The notes under the pieces are model-generated. The model worked only from the letters and a program-made list of their open reading frames with translations, did no database searches and had not been told where the DNA came from. A program made the translations under genes and the position numbers. This document shows, in pieces, positions 12,408-23,684 of a DNA stretch of 64,000 bases. Each line of letters opens with the position of its first letter. The stretch's first letter is position 1. The stretch comes from Xylogone sp. PMI_703 (taxonomy: Eukaryota > Ascomycota > Leotiomycetes). Location: positions 248,001 to 312,000 of the forward strand of contig JAJTUQ010000002.1 of NCBI GenBank assembly GCA_021399445.1, written 5' to 3'.

Positions 12408-12820
12408 ATGCTGATCAAGTACGCCGCTGCCTGATTTGGATTTGGATTCTGTGTTGGAGTACCTCAGAGCTAATATTATTGTAGGGTGAGAACGTTGACG
12501 GGGAAGGAGATTGAGTTAGACATCGAACAGGATTACAAGGTAGCTTCTCTCTTGCTACTGCTAATCTCCGCAGCTGACATAGCTCTTAAATCAGGTATCA
12601 CAAATCAAAGAGAAAGTCGAAGAGAAGGAAGGGATTCCGCCGGTACAACAACGACTTATTTTCGGGGGGAAACAAATGTATGCTACGAGATCCTGACGTC
12701 GTCAGAATTTTGACTGACCTGACGGCACTATTTAGGGTTGATGACAAAACAGCAGCCGAATACAACTTAGAAGGTGGTGCTACTCTGCATCTGGTGCTTG
12801 CACTCCGTGGAGGCCTCTAA
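12408..12820 (+). CDS. RUB1: NEDD8/Rub1 ubiquitin-like modifier
   Basis: Ubiquitin-like protein conjugated to cullins, which activates SCF-type ubiquitin ligases. Four short exons (12408-12418, 12485-12539, 12595-12677, 12736-12820) give a 77-residue protein. It starts [20 protein letters not shown], continues with [18 protein letters not shown] and ends [10 protein letters not shown] followed by a single Leu. The Ala at the position before LRGG (LALRGG, where ubiquitin has LRLRGG) separates NEDD8 from ubiquitin. Processing after Gly-Gly would remove only the last residue, so a C-terminal hydrolase is still needed. The first coding exon is only 11 nt, which makes the gene invisible to simple ORF finding. 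It is in tandem with prohibitin 2 and convergent with elongin A. Confidence 0.95.
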
Positions 12821-13202
12821 GCAAGCCGATGCCCTGATATAGATCTATCCGGGTTGCTATACATTCCTAGAATTTCAAGTTGCCTGAATACAGAGCCAAG
12901 CGTTAGGATAGGCATGGCTTTACTTTGTAATTCATGGATGGTATCATGATAGCATAGCCATCCATACATGGCATTTGCATCATATGAAGCCTTTCTGTTT
13001 AATAGATAGCGCTCTTACGATCACGATTCCTTAATAAGACCTTCGACAATTCTTCCGAATATTAGTGTTCATTAATTGCAAGTTATCATCGCCAAGCTAA
13101 TTATCTTTTATGCTAATCACCCCTAATATATCTGATATGCCATGCTGATGTTCGACCCAACTCCATAGCGCCATTTCTGAGATAAATGATTAATAGCCAA
13201 AC
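12821..13202. other. Convergent intergenic region (NEDD8 / elongin A ends)
   Basis: A 382-bp AT-rich spacer between two converging stop codons. It should carry both polyadenylation sites. Nothing else is visible. Confidence 0.5.
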
Positions 13203-14492
13203 TTAGGGATGTCTAGGCCTTTTAGGTCCACGATTAAATATGTCAACTTCTGCTCTTCGCTTTGGAATAACTGGTTGTGCGGGACTGGACGTTCTGGCTC
13301 TTGAGGCTTCTGTTATGCTAGCTGAAGAATAAAGCGCTTTTGAGCTTGGTGCCATAGTGGATTTTGGCCTTTTAATTATGGAGGATATTAGATCTGAAGG
13401 TTTTGTCTGCGGTTTGGATAGAGGGGCGGATGGCGAGGAGCCTCTCTGAGATAACGGTTTTGAATCTGAGTTAGGGCGTCGTATATTATTAGATGTGGAG
13501 GGTGGTCGTGATTTTGGCGCTGCTTCTTCTCCAAATAGGTCATCCAATTCTTCATTTCCATCTTCCTCATCCGAAGATCCGATATATGTCGGTTTCGAGA
13601 TAGCTGACAACTCTCCCTCGGAACCTGAGCTGGGGTTCGTCAAAGCTCGAAGCCGCTGTTCCCTCTCCTCAAGGGATGACACATTGAGAGGTGTCAACCG
13701 ATTTTCATCTATTGTCTTTCTTTTTGTTAATATCCTGACTGGTGGCTCGGCAGCCTTGCGGTGGTCATTGACCATGCCAGTTGGAGCTCTGATCACCTGC
13801 CCAGGCCTTGCCCCGGTCCTATTTACCATCTTACTCCTTTGGCTGATTTCTTTAGCCTCTCTTCGTGCACGCGTCAATACACTCTTGCCATCCGTCATCT
13901 TTGTTTTACTGCCAGCATTCCATGTCAAAACGCTCGGTGTCTCCCTTCCAGAACCTTTCGTTCTTCCAAGAGGTACTCCGCCATTATTTGCAGCCATCCT
14001 GGGATCCTTTGGAACCTTGGGCAAAGTTCGCAAATCCACAACCCTGCTGAGATGGGTCTCTTTTTCCTTTTTGATACCTAGCATAGTATTCCGCAGAACT
14101 TCTTCGTCGCGCGCAACTTCCCTTCGATGCTCCTTTTTGTACTTGCAATAAACCTCGTACCATTTTCGGGGATTTTTTGGTACATAGTTTTTTTCTTTCC
14201 AATTAGGTATGTCTCTGGCGATTAAACCTTTCCACAGTTCCGCGTCTTCGCCCTGGATTTGAGGAGAGTTAAGCTCAATTTGATGAAGCTGTTCTGCAGA
14301 ATCAACGCGCTGAAGAATAGTGCGGAGTTTCCAATACTCGAAATCGCCAACATCAACGAGAGCTGCTATGGTTAGTACTAAGTTTCAAAGTGATACGTGG
14401 AGAAGCCTCTTATACGCCCCACTTTCACACATACCTCGGACATTCTTGATACACGCTCTCGTGCACAAGTCAATAAGAGAAGGGGCAGGCAT
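13203..14492 (-). CDS. ELOA: Elongin A (RNA polymerase II elongation factor SIII subunit A)
   Basis: Elongin A stimulates Pol II elongation and acts as substrate adaptor of an elongin BC-cullin ubiquitin ligase. Two exons (14435-14492 and 13203-14365, 69-nt intron) encode 406 residues. The BC-box SLIDLCTRACI lies at residues 5-15. The elongin-A domain follows, with DFEYWKLRTIL, ELWKGLIARDIPNW and NPRKWYEVYCKYK, the last two forming the F-box-like part. The remainder is a basic, Ser/Pro-rich low-complexity tail with an acidic patch (GSSDEEDGNEELDDLFGEE), probably disordered. I chose the ATG at 14492 because it lies four codons before the BC-box; an upstream in-frame ATG would add residues without similarity. 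A 218-codon open frame on the opposite strand is a shadow of this gene. It shares a promoter with THOC7. Confidence 0.9.
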
Positions 14493-14934
14493 ATTGTATG
14501 CGCGATCTATATTGTTGTAATGTGGAGAAGAGGAACAGAGTAAAGAGAAGATGTAGTTGCTGTATTTATGCAATGACTTCGGTGTTTCGACCGAGTAGCG
14601 CAAGTAGATAACAATTTGGGATACGCAGTCGCAACCACTTAATTTTAAGGATATCTGCCAAGGTATAGCAATTTAAAAGAATAAAATATATGTGCGGACA
14701 TGATTATGAAGTGAAGTCGTTACTGATGTCGACTTAAGAATAGCAGTGAATGCTGTACGTCTGAAGTCGAAGATCCCTGGGTCATAAAGGCGAAGTTAAA
14801 CGGCGAGGTTAATAGGCTTGAGCTTGAGCATTGGCGAGCTAGCGGCCGCATCATCGTCCCTTCAGAATAGCCTTTGCTGAGCTCTGTTCCTGACACTTAT
14901 TCCCAATCTCACTTTCTACCTAAATCAACCTACA
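14493..14934. promoter_or_regulatory. Divergent promoter region, elongin A / THOC7
   Basis: A 442-bp spacer between two head-to-head genes that both work in mRNA synthesis or packaging. A short GC-rich patch (ggcgagctagcggccgcatc, near 14833-14852) sits about 85 bp before the THOC7 ATG. No TATA box is obvious. Confidence 0.45.
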
Positions 14935-16002
14935 ATGGCGTCGTATCAACTCCTTGACCAACGAGAAGAGGACGAATTACACAAATCGCGATTGTTAAAT
15001 GTCGAAGAGAAACCATTCAAACGCATCACGAAGCGATTGTTGACACCAGGCTCTCTGGTTTCAACTCCAAGTAAGCTGCCCACACCACCGCTCGATAACA
15101 CCGAAGATGCCGCTGCACAAGTAGAATCAGAGAACCAGAAGTTACTTGATGAGCGTCGGCAGTTTCGTGAAGATGTACTGCTCGATTTTGCCGCGTTCGA
15201 CAGTAGCATTGCTCGAATTCAGTTCCTCTTCAATAGCAACGAGCGGGAACGAGAGCGTTACAAAGCAGATAAACAACATATTCTGGACACTTCCCAAGCA
15301 GTTAGGGAGAGTACTGTGCAACTGAGAGCTCAATTAGAGGTGGCTAAAGCGACGTTGGAACAGAGGAAGAAATTTGATAAATTGGCGGAAAAGATAACTA
15401 GTAACCGACTTTTGAGGCCACGGGAGGATCAAGAGATAAATTTAAGAAAATTGGAAGAGGAGTGTAAGGAATTGGAACGGGAGAGTTTGACATATTCTCA
15501 GACATGGAAAGAAAGAAGGGAGCAATTCGGCCGCATCGTGGAGGAGGGCATGCAGTTAAGACGACTTATTCGGGATGAGAAAGAGGAGGTAGAGCGAAGG
15601 GAGGGCATGGATGGTGGAGAAGGGGGGGGAGAGGAAGATGGTGAGGTTGGCGATACTGGATCTAGAGAGGCTCAAACGCCTAGACCGGGTAGTCGGAGCG
15701 GTAATGCAACACCTCACCACGATGGCGCCTTACAGAATCTTCAAGATGGAAGTCTAAAACCAGATACAAACCGAATAACGAGTCGTGGTGTCTCACCTAG
15801 TGCATCAGAACTCCATGGAGAAGGGAGAGGTGAAGGGGATGATGCTGTTATGACTGATGCTGGGGCCAAGACCGGTGAAACGACTGTCGCTGATACACCT
15901 ATGGGGGAATCAGTGAACACACCACAGGATATGGCAACACCCAGAATAGCAGTGGATGAGCGGGAGGACGGTGAAACGGAGGATAAAATGGATACCACAT
16001 GA
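14935..16002 (+). CDS. THOC7: THO complex subunit 7 (THOC7/Mft1-like)
   Basis: Component of the THO/TREX complex that couples transcription to mRNA packaging and nuclear export. It is a single exon of 355 residues. The conserved THOC7 core spans about residues 1-220: the start MASYQLLDQREEDELHKSRL, a TPGSLVSTPSKLPTPP segment, then long heptad-rich helices such as EDVLLDFAAFDSSIARIQFL and LRPREDQEINLRKLEEECKE typical of the Tho7 coiled coil. The C-terminal third is acidic and Gly/Thr/Ser-rich (EGGGEEDGEVGD, several TP sites) and probably disordered, so the protein is longer than animal THOC7 (about 200 residues). It is convergent with tubulin chaperone A. Confidence 0.85.
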   Translation: MASYQLLDQREEDELHKSRLLNVEEKPFKRITKRLLTPGSLVSTPSKLPTPPLDNTEDAAAQVESENQKLLDERRQFREDVLLDFAAFDSSIARIQFLFNSNERERERYKADKQHILDTSQAVRESTVQLRAQLEVAKATLEQRKKFDKLAEKITSNRLLRPREDQEINLRKLEEECKELERESLTYSQTWKERREQFGRIVEEGMQLRRLIRDEKEEVERREGMDGGEGGGEEDGEVGDTGSREAQTPRPGSRSGNATPHHDGALQNLQDGSLKPDTNRITSRGVSPSASELHGEGRGEGDDAVMTDAGAKTGETTVADTPMGESVNTPQDMATPRIAVDEREDGETEDKMDTT

Positions 16003-16225
16003 TCTGTCAGGAGCTCCTGACTTATCCAAAAAGAAAAAGAGCAGCTGTAATATATAATAAGAATTGATACCCTCTAGTGCACATCTACCAAAAACAGCAA
16101 AATAAGTTGTGAGTCTCAAACGAAGTTGTCCAGTGTCTGGAAAGAGCAACCTCCGTTACATCTTTCACCACGAAAATATTTGGTATCTTTGATGCAGTTC
16201 CTAATTACTCCTTGCCATTCTCCCA

Positions 16226-16637
16226 TTATAATGTCTCATTTATAGCAGCTTTAGCTTGCTGGATCGCATCTTTTGCTTTTGTGACTTCGTCTTCATTGGC
16301 AGTGGATGCGGAATCTAAAACATCTTCGAGTTTCTGAACAGCGTCCTCGATGCGCTTTCGTAGGGAAGGAAAGACGGCCTTAGTCTCTTCGATCGCAGCG
16401 CGCTATACCATTGCTGTCAACTCGACACTGCTATGAGGCAACAGAATAGTATAAGTGGATGTGATGACTTACCTCTTGGTTCAATTTATATTCTGCGTTC
16501 TCATCTTCATCTTTGCTTTCCAGTAGCTTGTCTAGATGCGCCTGTTGCTGCACCAACTCTTTATGATATGAAGCCTCTTCCTTTACAAGACGGAGGACAG
16601 AAGATGTGGCAATGGCAAGCTGGCTTGGTGGAGCCAT
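16226..16637 (-). CDS. TBCA: Tubulin-specific chaperone A (TBCA/Rbl2-like)
   Basis: Binds and stabilises beta-tubulin during alpha/beta heterodimer assembly. Two exons (16473-16637 and 16226-16402, 70-nt intron) encode 113 residues, the normal family size. The protein is almost entirely helical: APPSQLAIATSSVLRLVKEE, then EEASYHKELVQQQAHLDKL, with the second half RAAIEETKAVFPSLRKRIED and VTKAKDAIQQAKAAINE. This is the three-helix bundle pattern of TBCA. The start at 16637 (MAPPSQLA) is preferred over an in-frame upstream ATG (MVNIN) by family length. Its 3' end faces THOC7 at a distance of 223 bp. Confidence 0.9.
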
Positions 16638-17193
16638 TTTGTTTATGTTGACCACGGTTAGGGAGTTGTAGGTTGAAGTTTGGAGGGGTTGATCAGTTGC
16701 GACCCCGCGTTTTATTTTAGTGCGGGACTTGAATCATAGTTACAGTACATGCAGCAACTGTTCCTTGCATACGCCTAGTAAGGAACTTTTGAGAAACTTT
16801 TGACAGCCAGAAAATCCTCCTTAGAAAATGTAGTTTAACTCTAGGAGTGTTTAATATAATGTCATCTAGTCTGACATTAGTGGGCGTTAACTGACTACAT
16901 ATGCTTGCCAATCTTTGTATTAGCTTTGTAGCTACTAAGAGCATGCCCCTATTGATCTTATATTACAACCTGGAAAATGGGATCATGATCTTAGCCTAGA
17001 GGTCCTGGGTTATGTCTATTCATTCTTTCTCAGTTCTGTAATCTACTCCTGGAATAGGGGGACCAAAGTACATTTAGTGGAAAAATTAAATTTTATTAAT
17101 CACAGTATCAACTCATACAACCATGATTTCGCCTACTTAAACATTGGGGAGGTTCCATAGCCACAAGACCAGACGTGCCACAGAATCATCATC
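16638..17193. other. Intergenic, TBCA promoter and 3' end of ankyrin gene
   Basis: A 556-bp AT-rich spacer. An open frame on the minus strand (16717-16944) shows no domain. No RNA gene is recognised. Confidence 0.45.
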
Positions 17194-18939
17194 CTAAGGA
17201 AATATTTCAAAAGAATGTTCCTTAAGTGTATCCGCCGCGGACTTCATGGAATGGGGGATATAGGCATGCTTAAAGCCGCAGTGAGTGCTTACGTAGCTGA
17301 ATTCGTGGTCGTTTCTACACCTAGGAAGAGAACTATAGAAGCCCTTGTAATTCTGTATGAATGATGAATCTCCAGTCAATTCATCTGAATTCATTGCCTT
17401 TTTGAAGATCATGACGGTTGCCGCTTTCATCGTATCGTGGCCGTTATTTCTCCCACATCGTAAATAGTGAACAATGCTCTCACACTCTGACCGTCGTGGG
17501 CCAGATTTAAGTATTGAGAGAGGCCAGTTGTATCTAGCTTTTAAGGATGCTCTTATGTTTAATTCGGATGGGGGATATTTGTGCTTGACAACACAGTCCC
17601 GAATGCACTCCCAGAGATATATAAGCCCGCGTCTGACCTGAAGCTTTGTGACTCCGAATTGAAACTTTTCAGGGAAGTCAATGAAATAGTCATAGTTAGA
17701 CTCGATCCACGCCTGTGGTTCATTGATATTATGGATAAGTTCGTCGAGAGCAGTATCTGCCGCATATTCTATAGCCGCGCACGCTCTAGGACTGAGGAAG
17801 CCTTCTATACACTCGCCACAAGTGCAGCCGTATTGAATTCGTGAAAAGTCGTTATGATTTGGTGACTTGATACCAAGTAGAAGGGCTATACATTGGGCTG
17901 AAGAATCTGAGCATCCAGACCAGTGGTCTGATAAGAATCGGAGGGGTTGATCAACATGGTATGTTATATCGTATCTTTCTCTTGTATTTTCTAGTTTAGA
18001 CAGAATTGCCTCCAATGGTGTCTCGCCTCTATGATTTCGTTTTCTGATTAGACAGCGGCCAAAATTATTGAGAATCCAGCGCACCGCTTGCGGCTTCATG
18101 AAAATTGCAGCGCTGTGAAGAATGGTATTTCCATTTTTGTCTCCCACAAACCAGTCAGAATGATTGGCACTTGTATAGAACCGAAAACGCCTCAACTTTT
18201 GTGTTATAGTTGTATCTGGATGTAGAGCGATGCCTCTCTGCAGATTTTCAAACTGTGGGAGACGGGGTGGGCCTATGCAAAGGGGAGTTTGGGGGTAGTC
18301 ATCGGCAATGCTGACTCCAAAGGATCCACAAAGAAAGGTGAGGGGAAGACCAAAATAATCAGTATTGCCAATTCTCCTAAAGCCCATCAAGGTAAAGAAG
18401 AAACTGGCTGCAGGCCATTCAGGGTCGGTGGGACGACTGATCCATGTTCCCGAGATAGTGATGCCGTTCGCGAACACATCCTCCATCCAATCGAAGCATG
18501 ATTTTGTGGGCTGAACAATTAGGATGTTTCCCGATTTGTCACGAGCTCTCTCGATGAACCAGTTGACAATCTCTATGATAAGTTCATCCTTAGACGTGCC
18601 ATCCGAGAGAACAAACATACTATCGAGAATAACAATATTGCCATTGTCGAGCTCTTCCCTCCATATACCAGAACCCCTTTTGACTGGGTGTTCCTGGAAA
18701 ACAGTTCTGAAGCGACCAAAGCGATCAAATAGTGTGAATATGAGGTTGAATAATTCGTGTTCCATACGTGTTTCGTAATATGCCGTTGCTACCATGCTGT
18801 GAAACATCGGGGTTATGATATCTCTCTTCAACAAGATCCCTGTGCAGATTCCAATTGATTGAGCACTGGAGTCAAGATTAGGCCTCTGGATATGTACAAC
18901 CATGGCCTCGAGCCAAGGGAAAGCCGATGAAGATGACAT
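17194..18939 (-). CDS. Ankyrin-repeat protein with possible N-terminal GNAT-like domain
   Basis: I do not recognise a characterised homologue. The frame runs 581 residues from the first true ATG (MSSSSAFPWLEAM). Ankyrin-type sequence lies at about residues 264-315: DKNGNTILHSAAIFMKPQAV, then NHRGETPLEAIL. Residues about 135-200 (GNILIVQPTKS, then FFFTLMGFRRIGNTDYFGL) resemble the end of a GNAT acetyltransferase fold, which is tentative. A Cys cluster, CTCGECIEGFLSPR, follows near residue 375, a motif I associate with lineage-specific fungal ankyrin proteins. There is no signal peptide or membrane segment. An open frame upstream (18878-19114) may be an unrecognised 5' exon or chance. The gene looks like a lineage-specific member of an expanded family rather than part of the surrounding conserved block. 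Confidence 0.65.
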   Translation of the reverse strand: MSSSSAFPWLEAMVVHIQRPNLDSSAQSIGICTGILLKRDIITPMFHSMVATAYYETRMEHELFNLIFTLFDRFGRFRTVFQEHPVKRGSGIWREELDNGNIVILDSMFVLSDGTSKDELIIEIVNWFIERARDKSGNILIVQPTKSCFDWMEDVFANGITISGTWISRPTDPEWPAASFFFTLMGFRRIGNTDYFGLPLTFLCGSFGVSIADDYPQTPLCIGPPRLPQFENLQRGIALHPDTTITQKLRRFRFYTSANHSDWFVGDKNGNTILHSAAIFMKPQAVRWILNNFGRCLIRKRNHRGETPLEAILSKLENTRERYDITYHVDQPLRFLSDHWSGCSDSSAQCIALLLGIKSPNHNDFSRIQYGCTCGECIEGFLSPRACAAIEYAADTALDELIHNINEPQAWIESNYDYFIDFPEKFQFGVTKLQVRRGLIYLWECIRDCVVKHKYPPSELNIRASLKARYNWPLSILKSGPRRSECESIVHYLRCGRNNGHDTMKAATVMIFKKAMNSDELTGDSSFIQNYKGFYSSLPRCRNDHEFSYVSTHCGFKHAYIPHSMKSAADTLKEHSFEIFP

Positions 18940-20027
18940 AGTTATCCTTGATGCTAAATGGTTCAGAAGATGGCATGAACAGGTGCAGACCTGGCGCAAA
19001 ACGGTTTTGGAATATAAAGAGAAGATCTAGCAACAGGCACGCCCAGAGTGGAAGGTTGTTAATAGATTTGGCAATGTACAAAAGAAATATATGGTCATGG
19101 TGTGAGCACGCCATGCTTTGAACGCTAATAGAGTCCTCAGGAAGACGCTATGAGCCTCACAAAACTCCTGAGAGCAACAATAGTACTTGAAAACACAATA
19201 GCGGCTTATGTTTCAGGTTATTCATAGTGGTCACAGGGTTTGCGACCTGCAAACCACTTTTGCTACGGTCTATGAAATAGGAGAGCCGTAGTAATGTTAA
19301 ACTATGGAAATATGGTGGAAAGAACGGCAGTGGTGTGGTAGAGAAGTCTTATTTGAGAAATATAAAAAGATATAAGGTATTATATTCAATTGAGACATTT
19401 GTATCTCGTGTAAAATTTTGAAGCTACTCCCTTTACTATTTTGATATGAGTTATGGCATCAAGCTCGGCAATGCTATATATGTTTGGTAGGATCTGGATG
19501 GTGATTTGGCCGGTAGACAGGCGTTCGTTATCTCAAGAATAGGCAGTATTGAAGTGGTGAGATTTAACCAAAGCTTTTCGCAATAAACTGGATCTAGCTA
19601 TGAAGGTTGTGGATATTGCTGTATTAGACATGTTTATGGATTGTGGAGTGCGGAGGTAATCTTTTTGATAAGGGGGGCTTGATGGTCCGTGCCACTTACA
19701 AGTAGCGGGCGGCTCGGCTCTTGCATGACTGACGTAGACGCGAGAGCATCTGGACTGGCGACATGCAATTGTTGTTCTGCAATCTTACCATTCCTTATCC
19801 TGCTTCCTACAGTACGACGCATTACTCTGAGCCGCATTAGAGGCTAAAAGGTCGGCAATTATCAATAGGAATAGACCTGTTCGAGCGATTCAATCTTGCC
19901 AGCCCCTCAGCCGAGGGAAACCGTTCCTTGGTAACGAAGCTATCGATCGCGCAAATGTATCGGGCGAATTACTGAGATTCATTCCTGTAGATATTGAGAG
20001 ACAGCTGGTTGGCTTCTCAACGCGAAT
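18940..20027. other. Intergenic, ankyrin gene upstream and CorA gene promoter
   Basis: A 1.1-kb spacer between divergent genes. Short open frames occur (18878-19114 and 19634-19837, both minus) but none has a recognisable motif. The stretch is AT-rich around 19200-19450. No TATA box stands out for the transporter. Confidence 0.45.
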
Positions 20028-22799
20028 ATGTCGTCTTCGCAATCTAGATCGCCCAAGTCGAGCGTTCCACCTACTAGACCCGGTCTGATGTTACCTCCTC
20101 CAGCTCTTCACAGCAATTCCGCTGCCTCAAGCTCTCAATTGCAACCCGATGCCCATTCTACGAATCAGAAGAAGAGATTTAATCATCGCGGCGGGAAGAA
20201 GAAAAAGAAGCGTACAAGGCGTCCTTCGTTTGCTGCATCGCCGGAGGGTTCAGGAATGCCACATACGTCTGAGATGCAGAGAGGAGATAGTTTGAATGCT
20301 GCCCGCGAGAGTTTCTACCGATTGCAGGGGCGAAATAATAGCAATACAAGTCTCGAGAGCGAGGCTTTGCTGGATCACCGGTAAGATTGTCCCGCTACCG
20401 GCTCTTTAGTTGATCTGTCTTAATGACATTGGGTTGTTCAGGGAACAGCAAAGTATGAGGCCTCGAAGGCCTTCAACTATGGATCCCAATATGTTCAGTC
20501 AATCGATGCACAACTCACCTTATCGTCCATCGTACAGCAATCCATTCCAGTCTTCAGAGAGTACTGGTAGGCTCCCGAGAACACCAAAATCAAAACAAGG
20601 CATGGGCAGTGGTGATGAAGAGAGAGAACCTTTGCTGTCTAGTATATCTCGTGCAAAGACGTCGGCTTCATTAGCGGGCTATGGTGCAAATAATACACAG
20701 ACATTTGAGGCCGGCCTTTCACGAGACAAAAGAAGAGCTTCTAGCCAGTCCTCATTGAAGAGCAGGCGCATGCCAACATCTGATAGACAGGACTCGCCAT
20801 TTTTCAAACAGCCCGGTGAATACAATGTCAACTATCCTCCTTCTGTCCCAGGCAGCCCCCTTCTAGGCGCATCCCATCCACAGATGAGCTATGGTGATCG
20901 GATGGTGACAGATGAATTTACACCCAGGATGTCTCCTCGGAGTGCTAGAGGAGGGAGTCGTGGTGGGGAACCAGGAGAGTCACAGTCTATGCCGAGTTCT
21001 CCATCTAGAAGAGATCCTGGGTTTGAATCCCGGCGACATACAATAGCTCTGGAAGCTGAAGAGGACGTCTGTTTTCCGGTGGAAGAATTGTCAGAGATGG
21101 TCGAGGATGAGGCCCCTCAAAGGGAAGATATTGGGAATCGGCGAAGCGTGAGGCGTCGGAGAGGCAAGTGGCCTGATCTATCCGTACTTGATGATTGGAG
21201 CAGGGTTGAAAAGGAAGGTAGAAATGAGGAACGTCGGGCGAAGAAGATCACAGAACCGCATCTCATAGGTGGTAGACTACGGCCGATCCACAGAGGATGG
21301 CATCGCGCTGAAGATGATGCGCCGTATCGGTTCACTTATTTCAATGAAGAATTTCAAAGCACTATTCATAGCCAGACCATTTCGGAGCTCGTTCAACCCG
21401 GGGGTACCTTTCGAGAGCTCTTCATTCCTGATCCTCCTTTATTGAGTGATAGCTCCGACACAGAAGATGAAGATGATATGACATATATTAATCAAATCAA
21501 CAGCAACAATGCCAATAACAATGGAGAATCTAAACCGTCTACACGCCATGCCTCTATACTTACCGATACTAGATCAGAAATGCGACGCACGAGTTCACTG
21601 AATGGAGGAGAAGGAGCAGCAATTTCGAGGGAAACTTCAGGGGAAGCAACCCCAAATGCGGGAGTCAGATCGCCACACCCAAGAAGCTCTCCAGATCCCA
21701 AATCAGAGAAACCAAAGCGGTATGGCGAACGTCCAACGTGGTGGCTGGACGTTTTGTCACCAACAGACGCTGAGATGAAGATACTTTCCAAAGCTTTTGG
21801 TATACACCCCCTAACAGCGGAAGATATTATGATGCAGGAGGCACGAGAAAAGGTGGAACTCTTCCGCAATTATTATTTCGTCAACTATAGGACCTTTGAA
21901 CAAGACATGAACAGCGAAGATTTCTTAGAGCCAGTCAATATGTATGTTGTGGTGTTCAGAGAAGGGCTAATTAGCTTTCACTTCTCTTTGACACCTCATC
22001 CAGCCAATGTCCGTCGAAGGATCAGACAGTTGCATGACTATTTGATATTATCATCGGATTGGATATCATATGCTATCATTGACGATATTACGGACGTATT
22101 TGCCCCGCTAATCCAAAATATTGAAGACGAGGTTGATGATATCGATGACGCCATTCTCCAACTGCATACTAGTCCAGACGACAGAGCTTCTTTCAACGAG
22201 AAGCAGTCCCAGTCTGGAGACAGCATGTTGGGTGTAAATGGTGGTGGTGACATGCTTCGAAGAGTAGGCGACTGCCGAAAGAAAGTCATGGGGCTCTACA
22301 GATTGCTAGGCAATAAGGCGGATGTAATCAAGGGTTTTGCTAAGAGGTGCAATGAGCACTGGGAAGTGGCACCAAGGAGTGAGATTGGTCTATATCTTGG
22401 CGATATTCAAGATCATATTGTTACCATGACTTCCAACCTTTCTCACTACGAAAAGTATGTTTTGAACGTCTAACCCGCAATCGTCTATTGGTCTATTGAA
22501 CTAACTTGTTCTTCAATTGTAGAATCCTGGCCCGTGCTCATGGCAACTACCTGGCACAAATCAACATCCGCATGAACGAACGACAGGAACAGACTGCTGA
22601 TGTGCTTGGCAAACTGACGGTTTTAGGAACCATCGTGCTTCCCATGAACATCATCACTGGACTATGGGGTATGAATGTATGGGTTCCGGGACAGGATTAC
22701 GAAGGAGACCTGACCTGGTTCTGGTGTATCACTGCTGGACTGCTCTTCTTCGGTGCCAGCTGCTATTATATAGCGAAGATCTTCTACCGAATTGTGTGA
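20028..22799 (+). CDS. CorA-family Mg2+ transporter, Mnr2/Alr-like
   Basis: Divalent-cation channel of the fungal CorA branch (yeast Alr1/Alr2 at the plasma membrane, Mnr2 at the vacuole). Three exons (20028-20380, 20442-22454, 22523-22799) encode 880 residues. The first 430 residues are hydrophilic and Ser-rich with a basic stretch KKKKKRTRRPSF, typical of the cytosolic extension in this group. The CorA core begins near RPTWWLDVLSPTDAEMKIL and includes FGIHPLTAEDI and the long stalk helix. The signature Gly-Met-Asn is at residues 838-840 within IITGLWGMNVW, ending TM1. TM2 follows (FWCITAGLLFFGASCYYIA). The short C-terminus and long N-terminus favour an Mnr2-type protein, but the membrane of residence cannot be read from sequence. 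The stop codon inside intron 2 is removed by splicing GAAAA to AATCCTGG. Confidence 0.92.
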
Positions 22800-23684
22800 G
22801 CATCACCGAGAGAAATGGCACCTTGTGTATGGGTGTAGAGATGGTGCGTGGATGTTACTGTACATTCTACATCTATTTATTTGAACAACCGGATGGTTAA
22901 GGCACCTTTATGGCCCCGCGTCGTTTCTTGCAAAATTGGCCGCTTTATATAATTGGGTTACGTATATATATTGTTTTCGACTACTTGTATAGGAGTAAGA
23001 ATAGGCAACAAGAAGGTGTATAGCCATTGGATAAATTAAATATAAATTAATTGGTTAATTCTATGATAAGCTGTAATGCCTTACCGAGAAATAACGTGTG
23101 CAGGTGATTAGATGAGAATAGTACACTGGGATGACACACTTCTACCAACTAAATTAGTTTTGTGGGGTTTAGTATGGCGACTCCACGGGGTTCTGGTAGG
23201 GGGAAAAGCGCGATAATCACGGATTCTGCTTCCCTGCTAGGTAATACGTCACCAAGCACAGACAATGGGTGGATGCCATAGATAAAATAGAGCCAGAGAG
23301 CTTCTCGGCTTGTTCGGGTGCGTCACTAAATACGAGGTGGAATGTTTGCCAAACGGATGACTGCAGGCCGCAAAATTGGGAGTGAATCTTTTCACTCTCT
23401 TATCCAAAGATCGCAACCTTCTTCTTCGATATTATTCATGCTATGAAAGTTATCACGCTGTTGTAAGGCTGTTGCTCGACTGCTCGTTGATCGCTGTTGA
23501 GGAACTACCTGGATTGGCAACTCAGTCACTTTGGGGTGTGGGGATCTCTCACCCGGTTATTGAATCCCTGTGTTTATTATTTATGATCCAAGTACATGGT
23601 CATGTCAACTTCACTTTCTTTATTTAAACAACCACATTCTTTAGCGTAGCATGTTCAATCCATTCGTTCTACAAAGAAACAAAG
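22800..23684. other. Intergenic, CorA 3' region and GH3 promoter
   Basis: An 885-bp tandem spacer. It ends in a TATA-like TATTTAAA shortly before the GH3 start. The open frame at 23376-23627 shows no domain. Confidence 0.45.
23621..23628 (+). promoter_or_regulatory. TATA-like element of the GH3 gene
   Basis: TATTTAAA lies 57 bp before the proposed ATG at 23685. That distance allows a short 5' UTR. Position and sequence fit a TATA box, but this is inference. Confidence 0.4.

Noticed and set aside
13495..14151. 218-codon open frame on the plus strand
   Set aside because: It lies antisense to elongin A exon 2, has no domain, and the elongin A frame shows clear conserved motifs.
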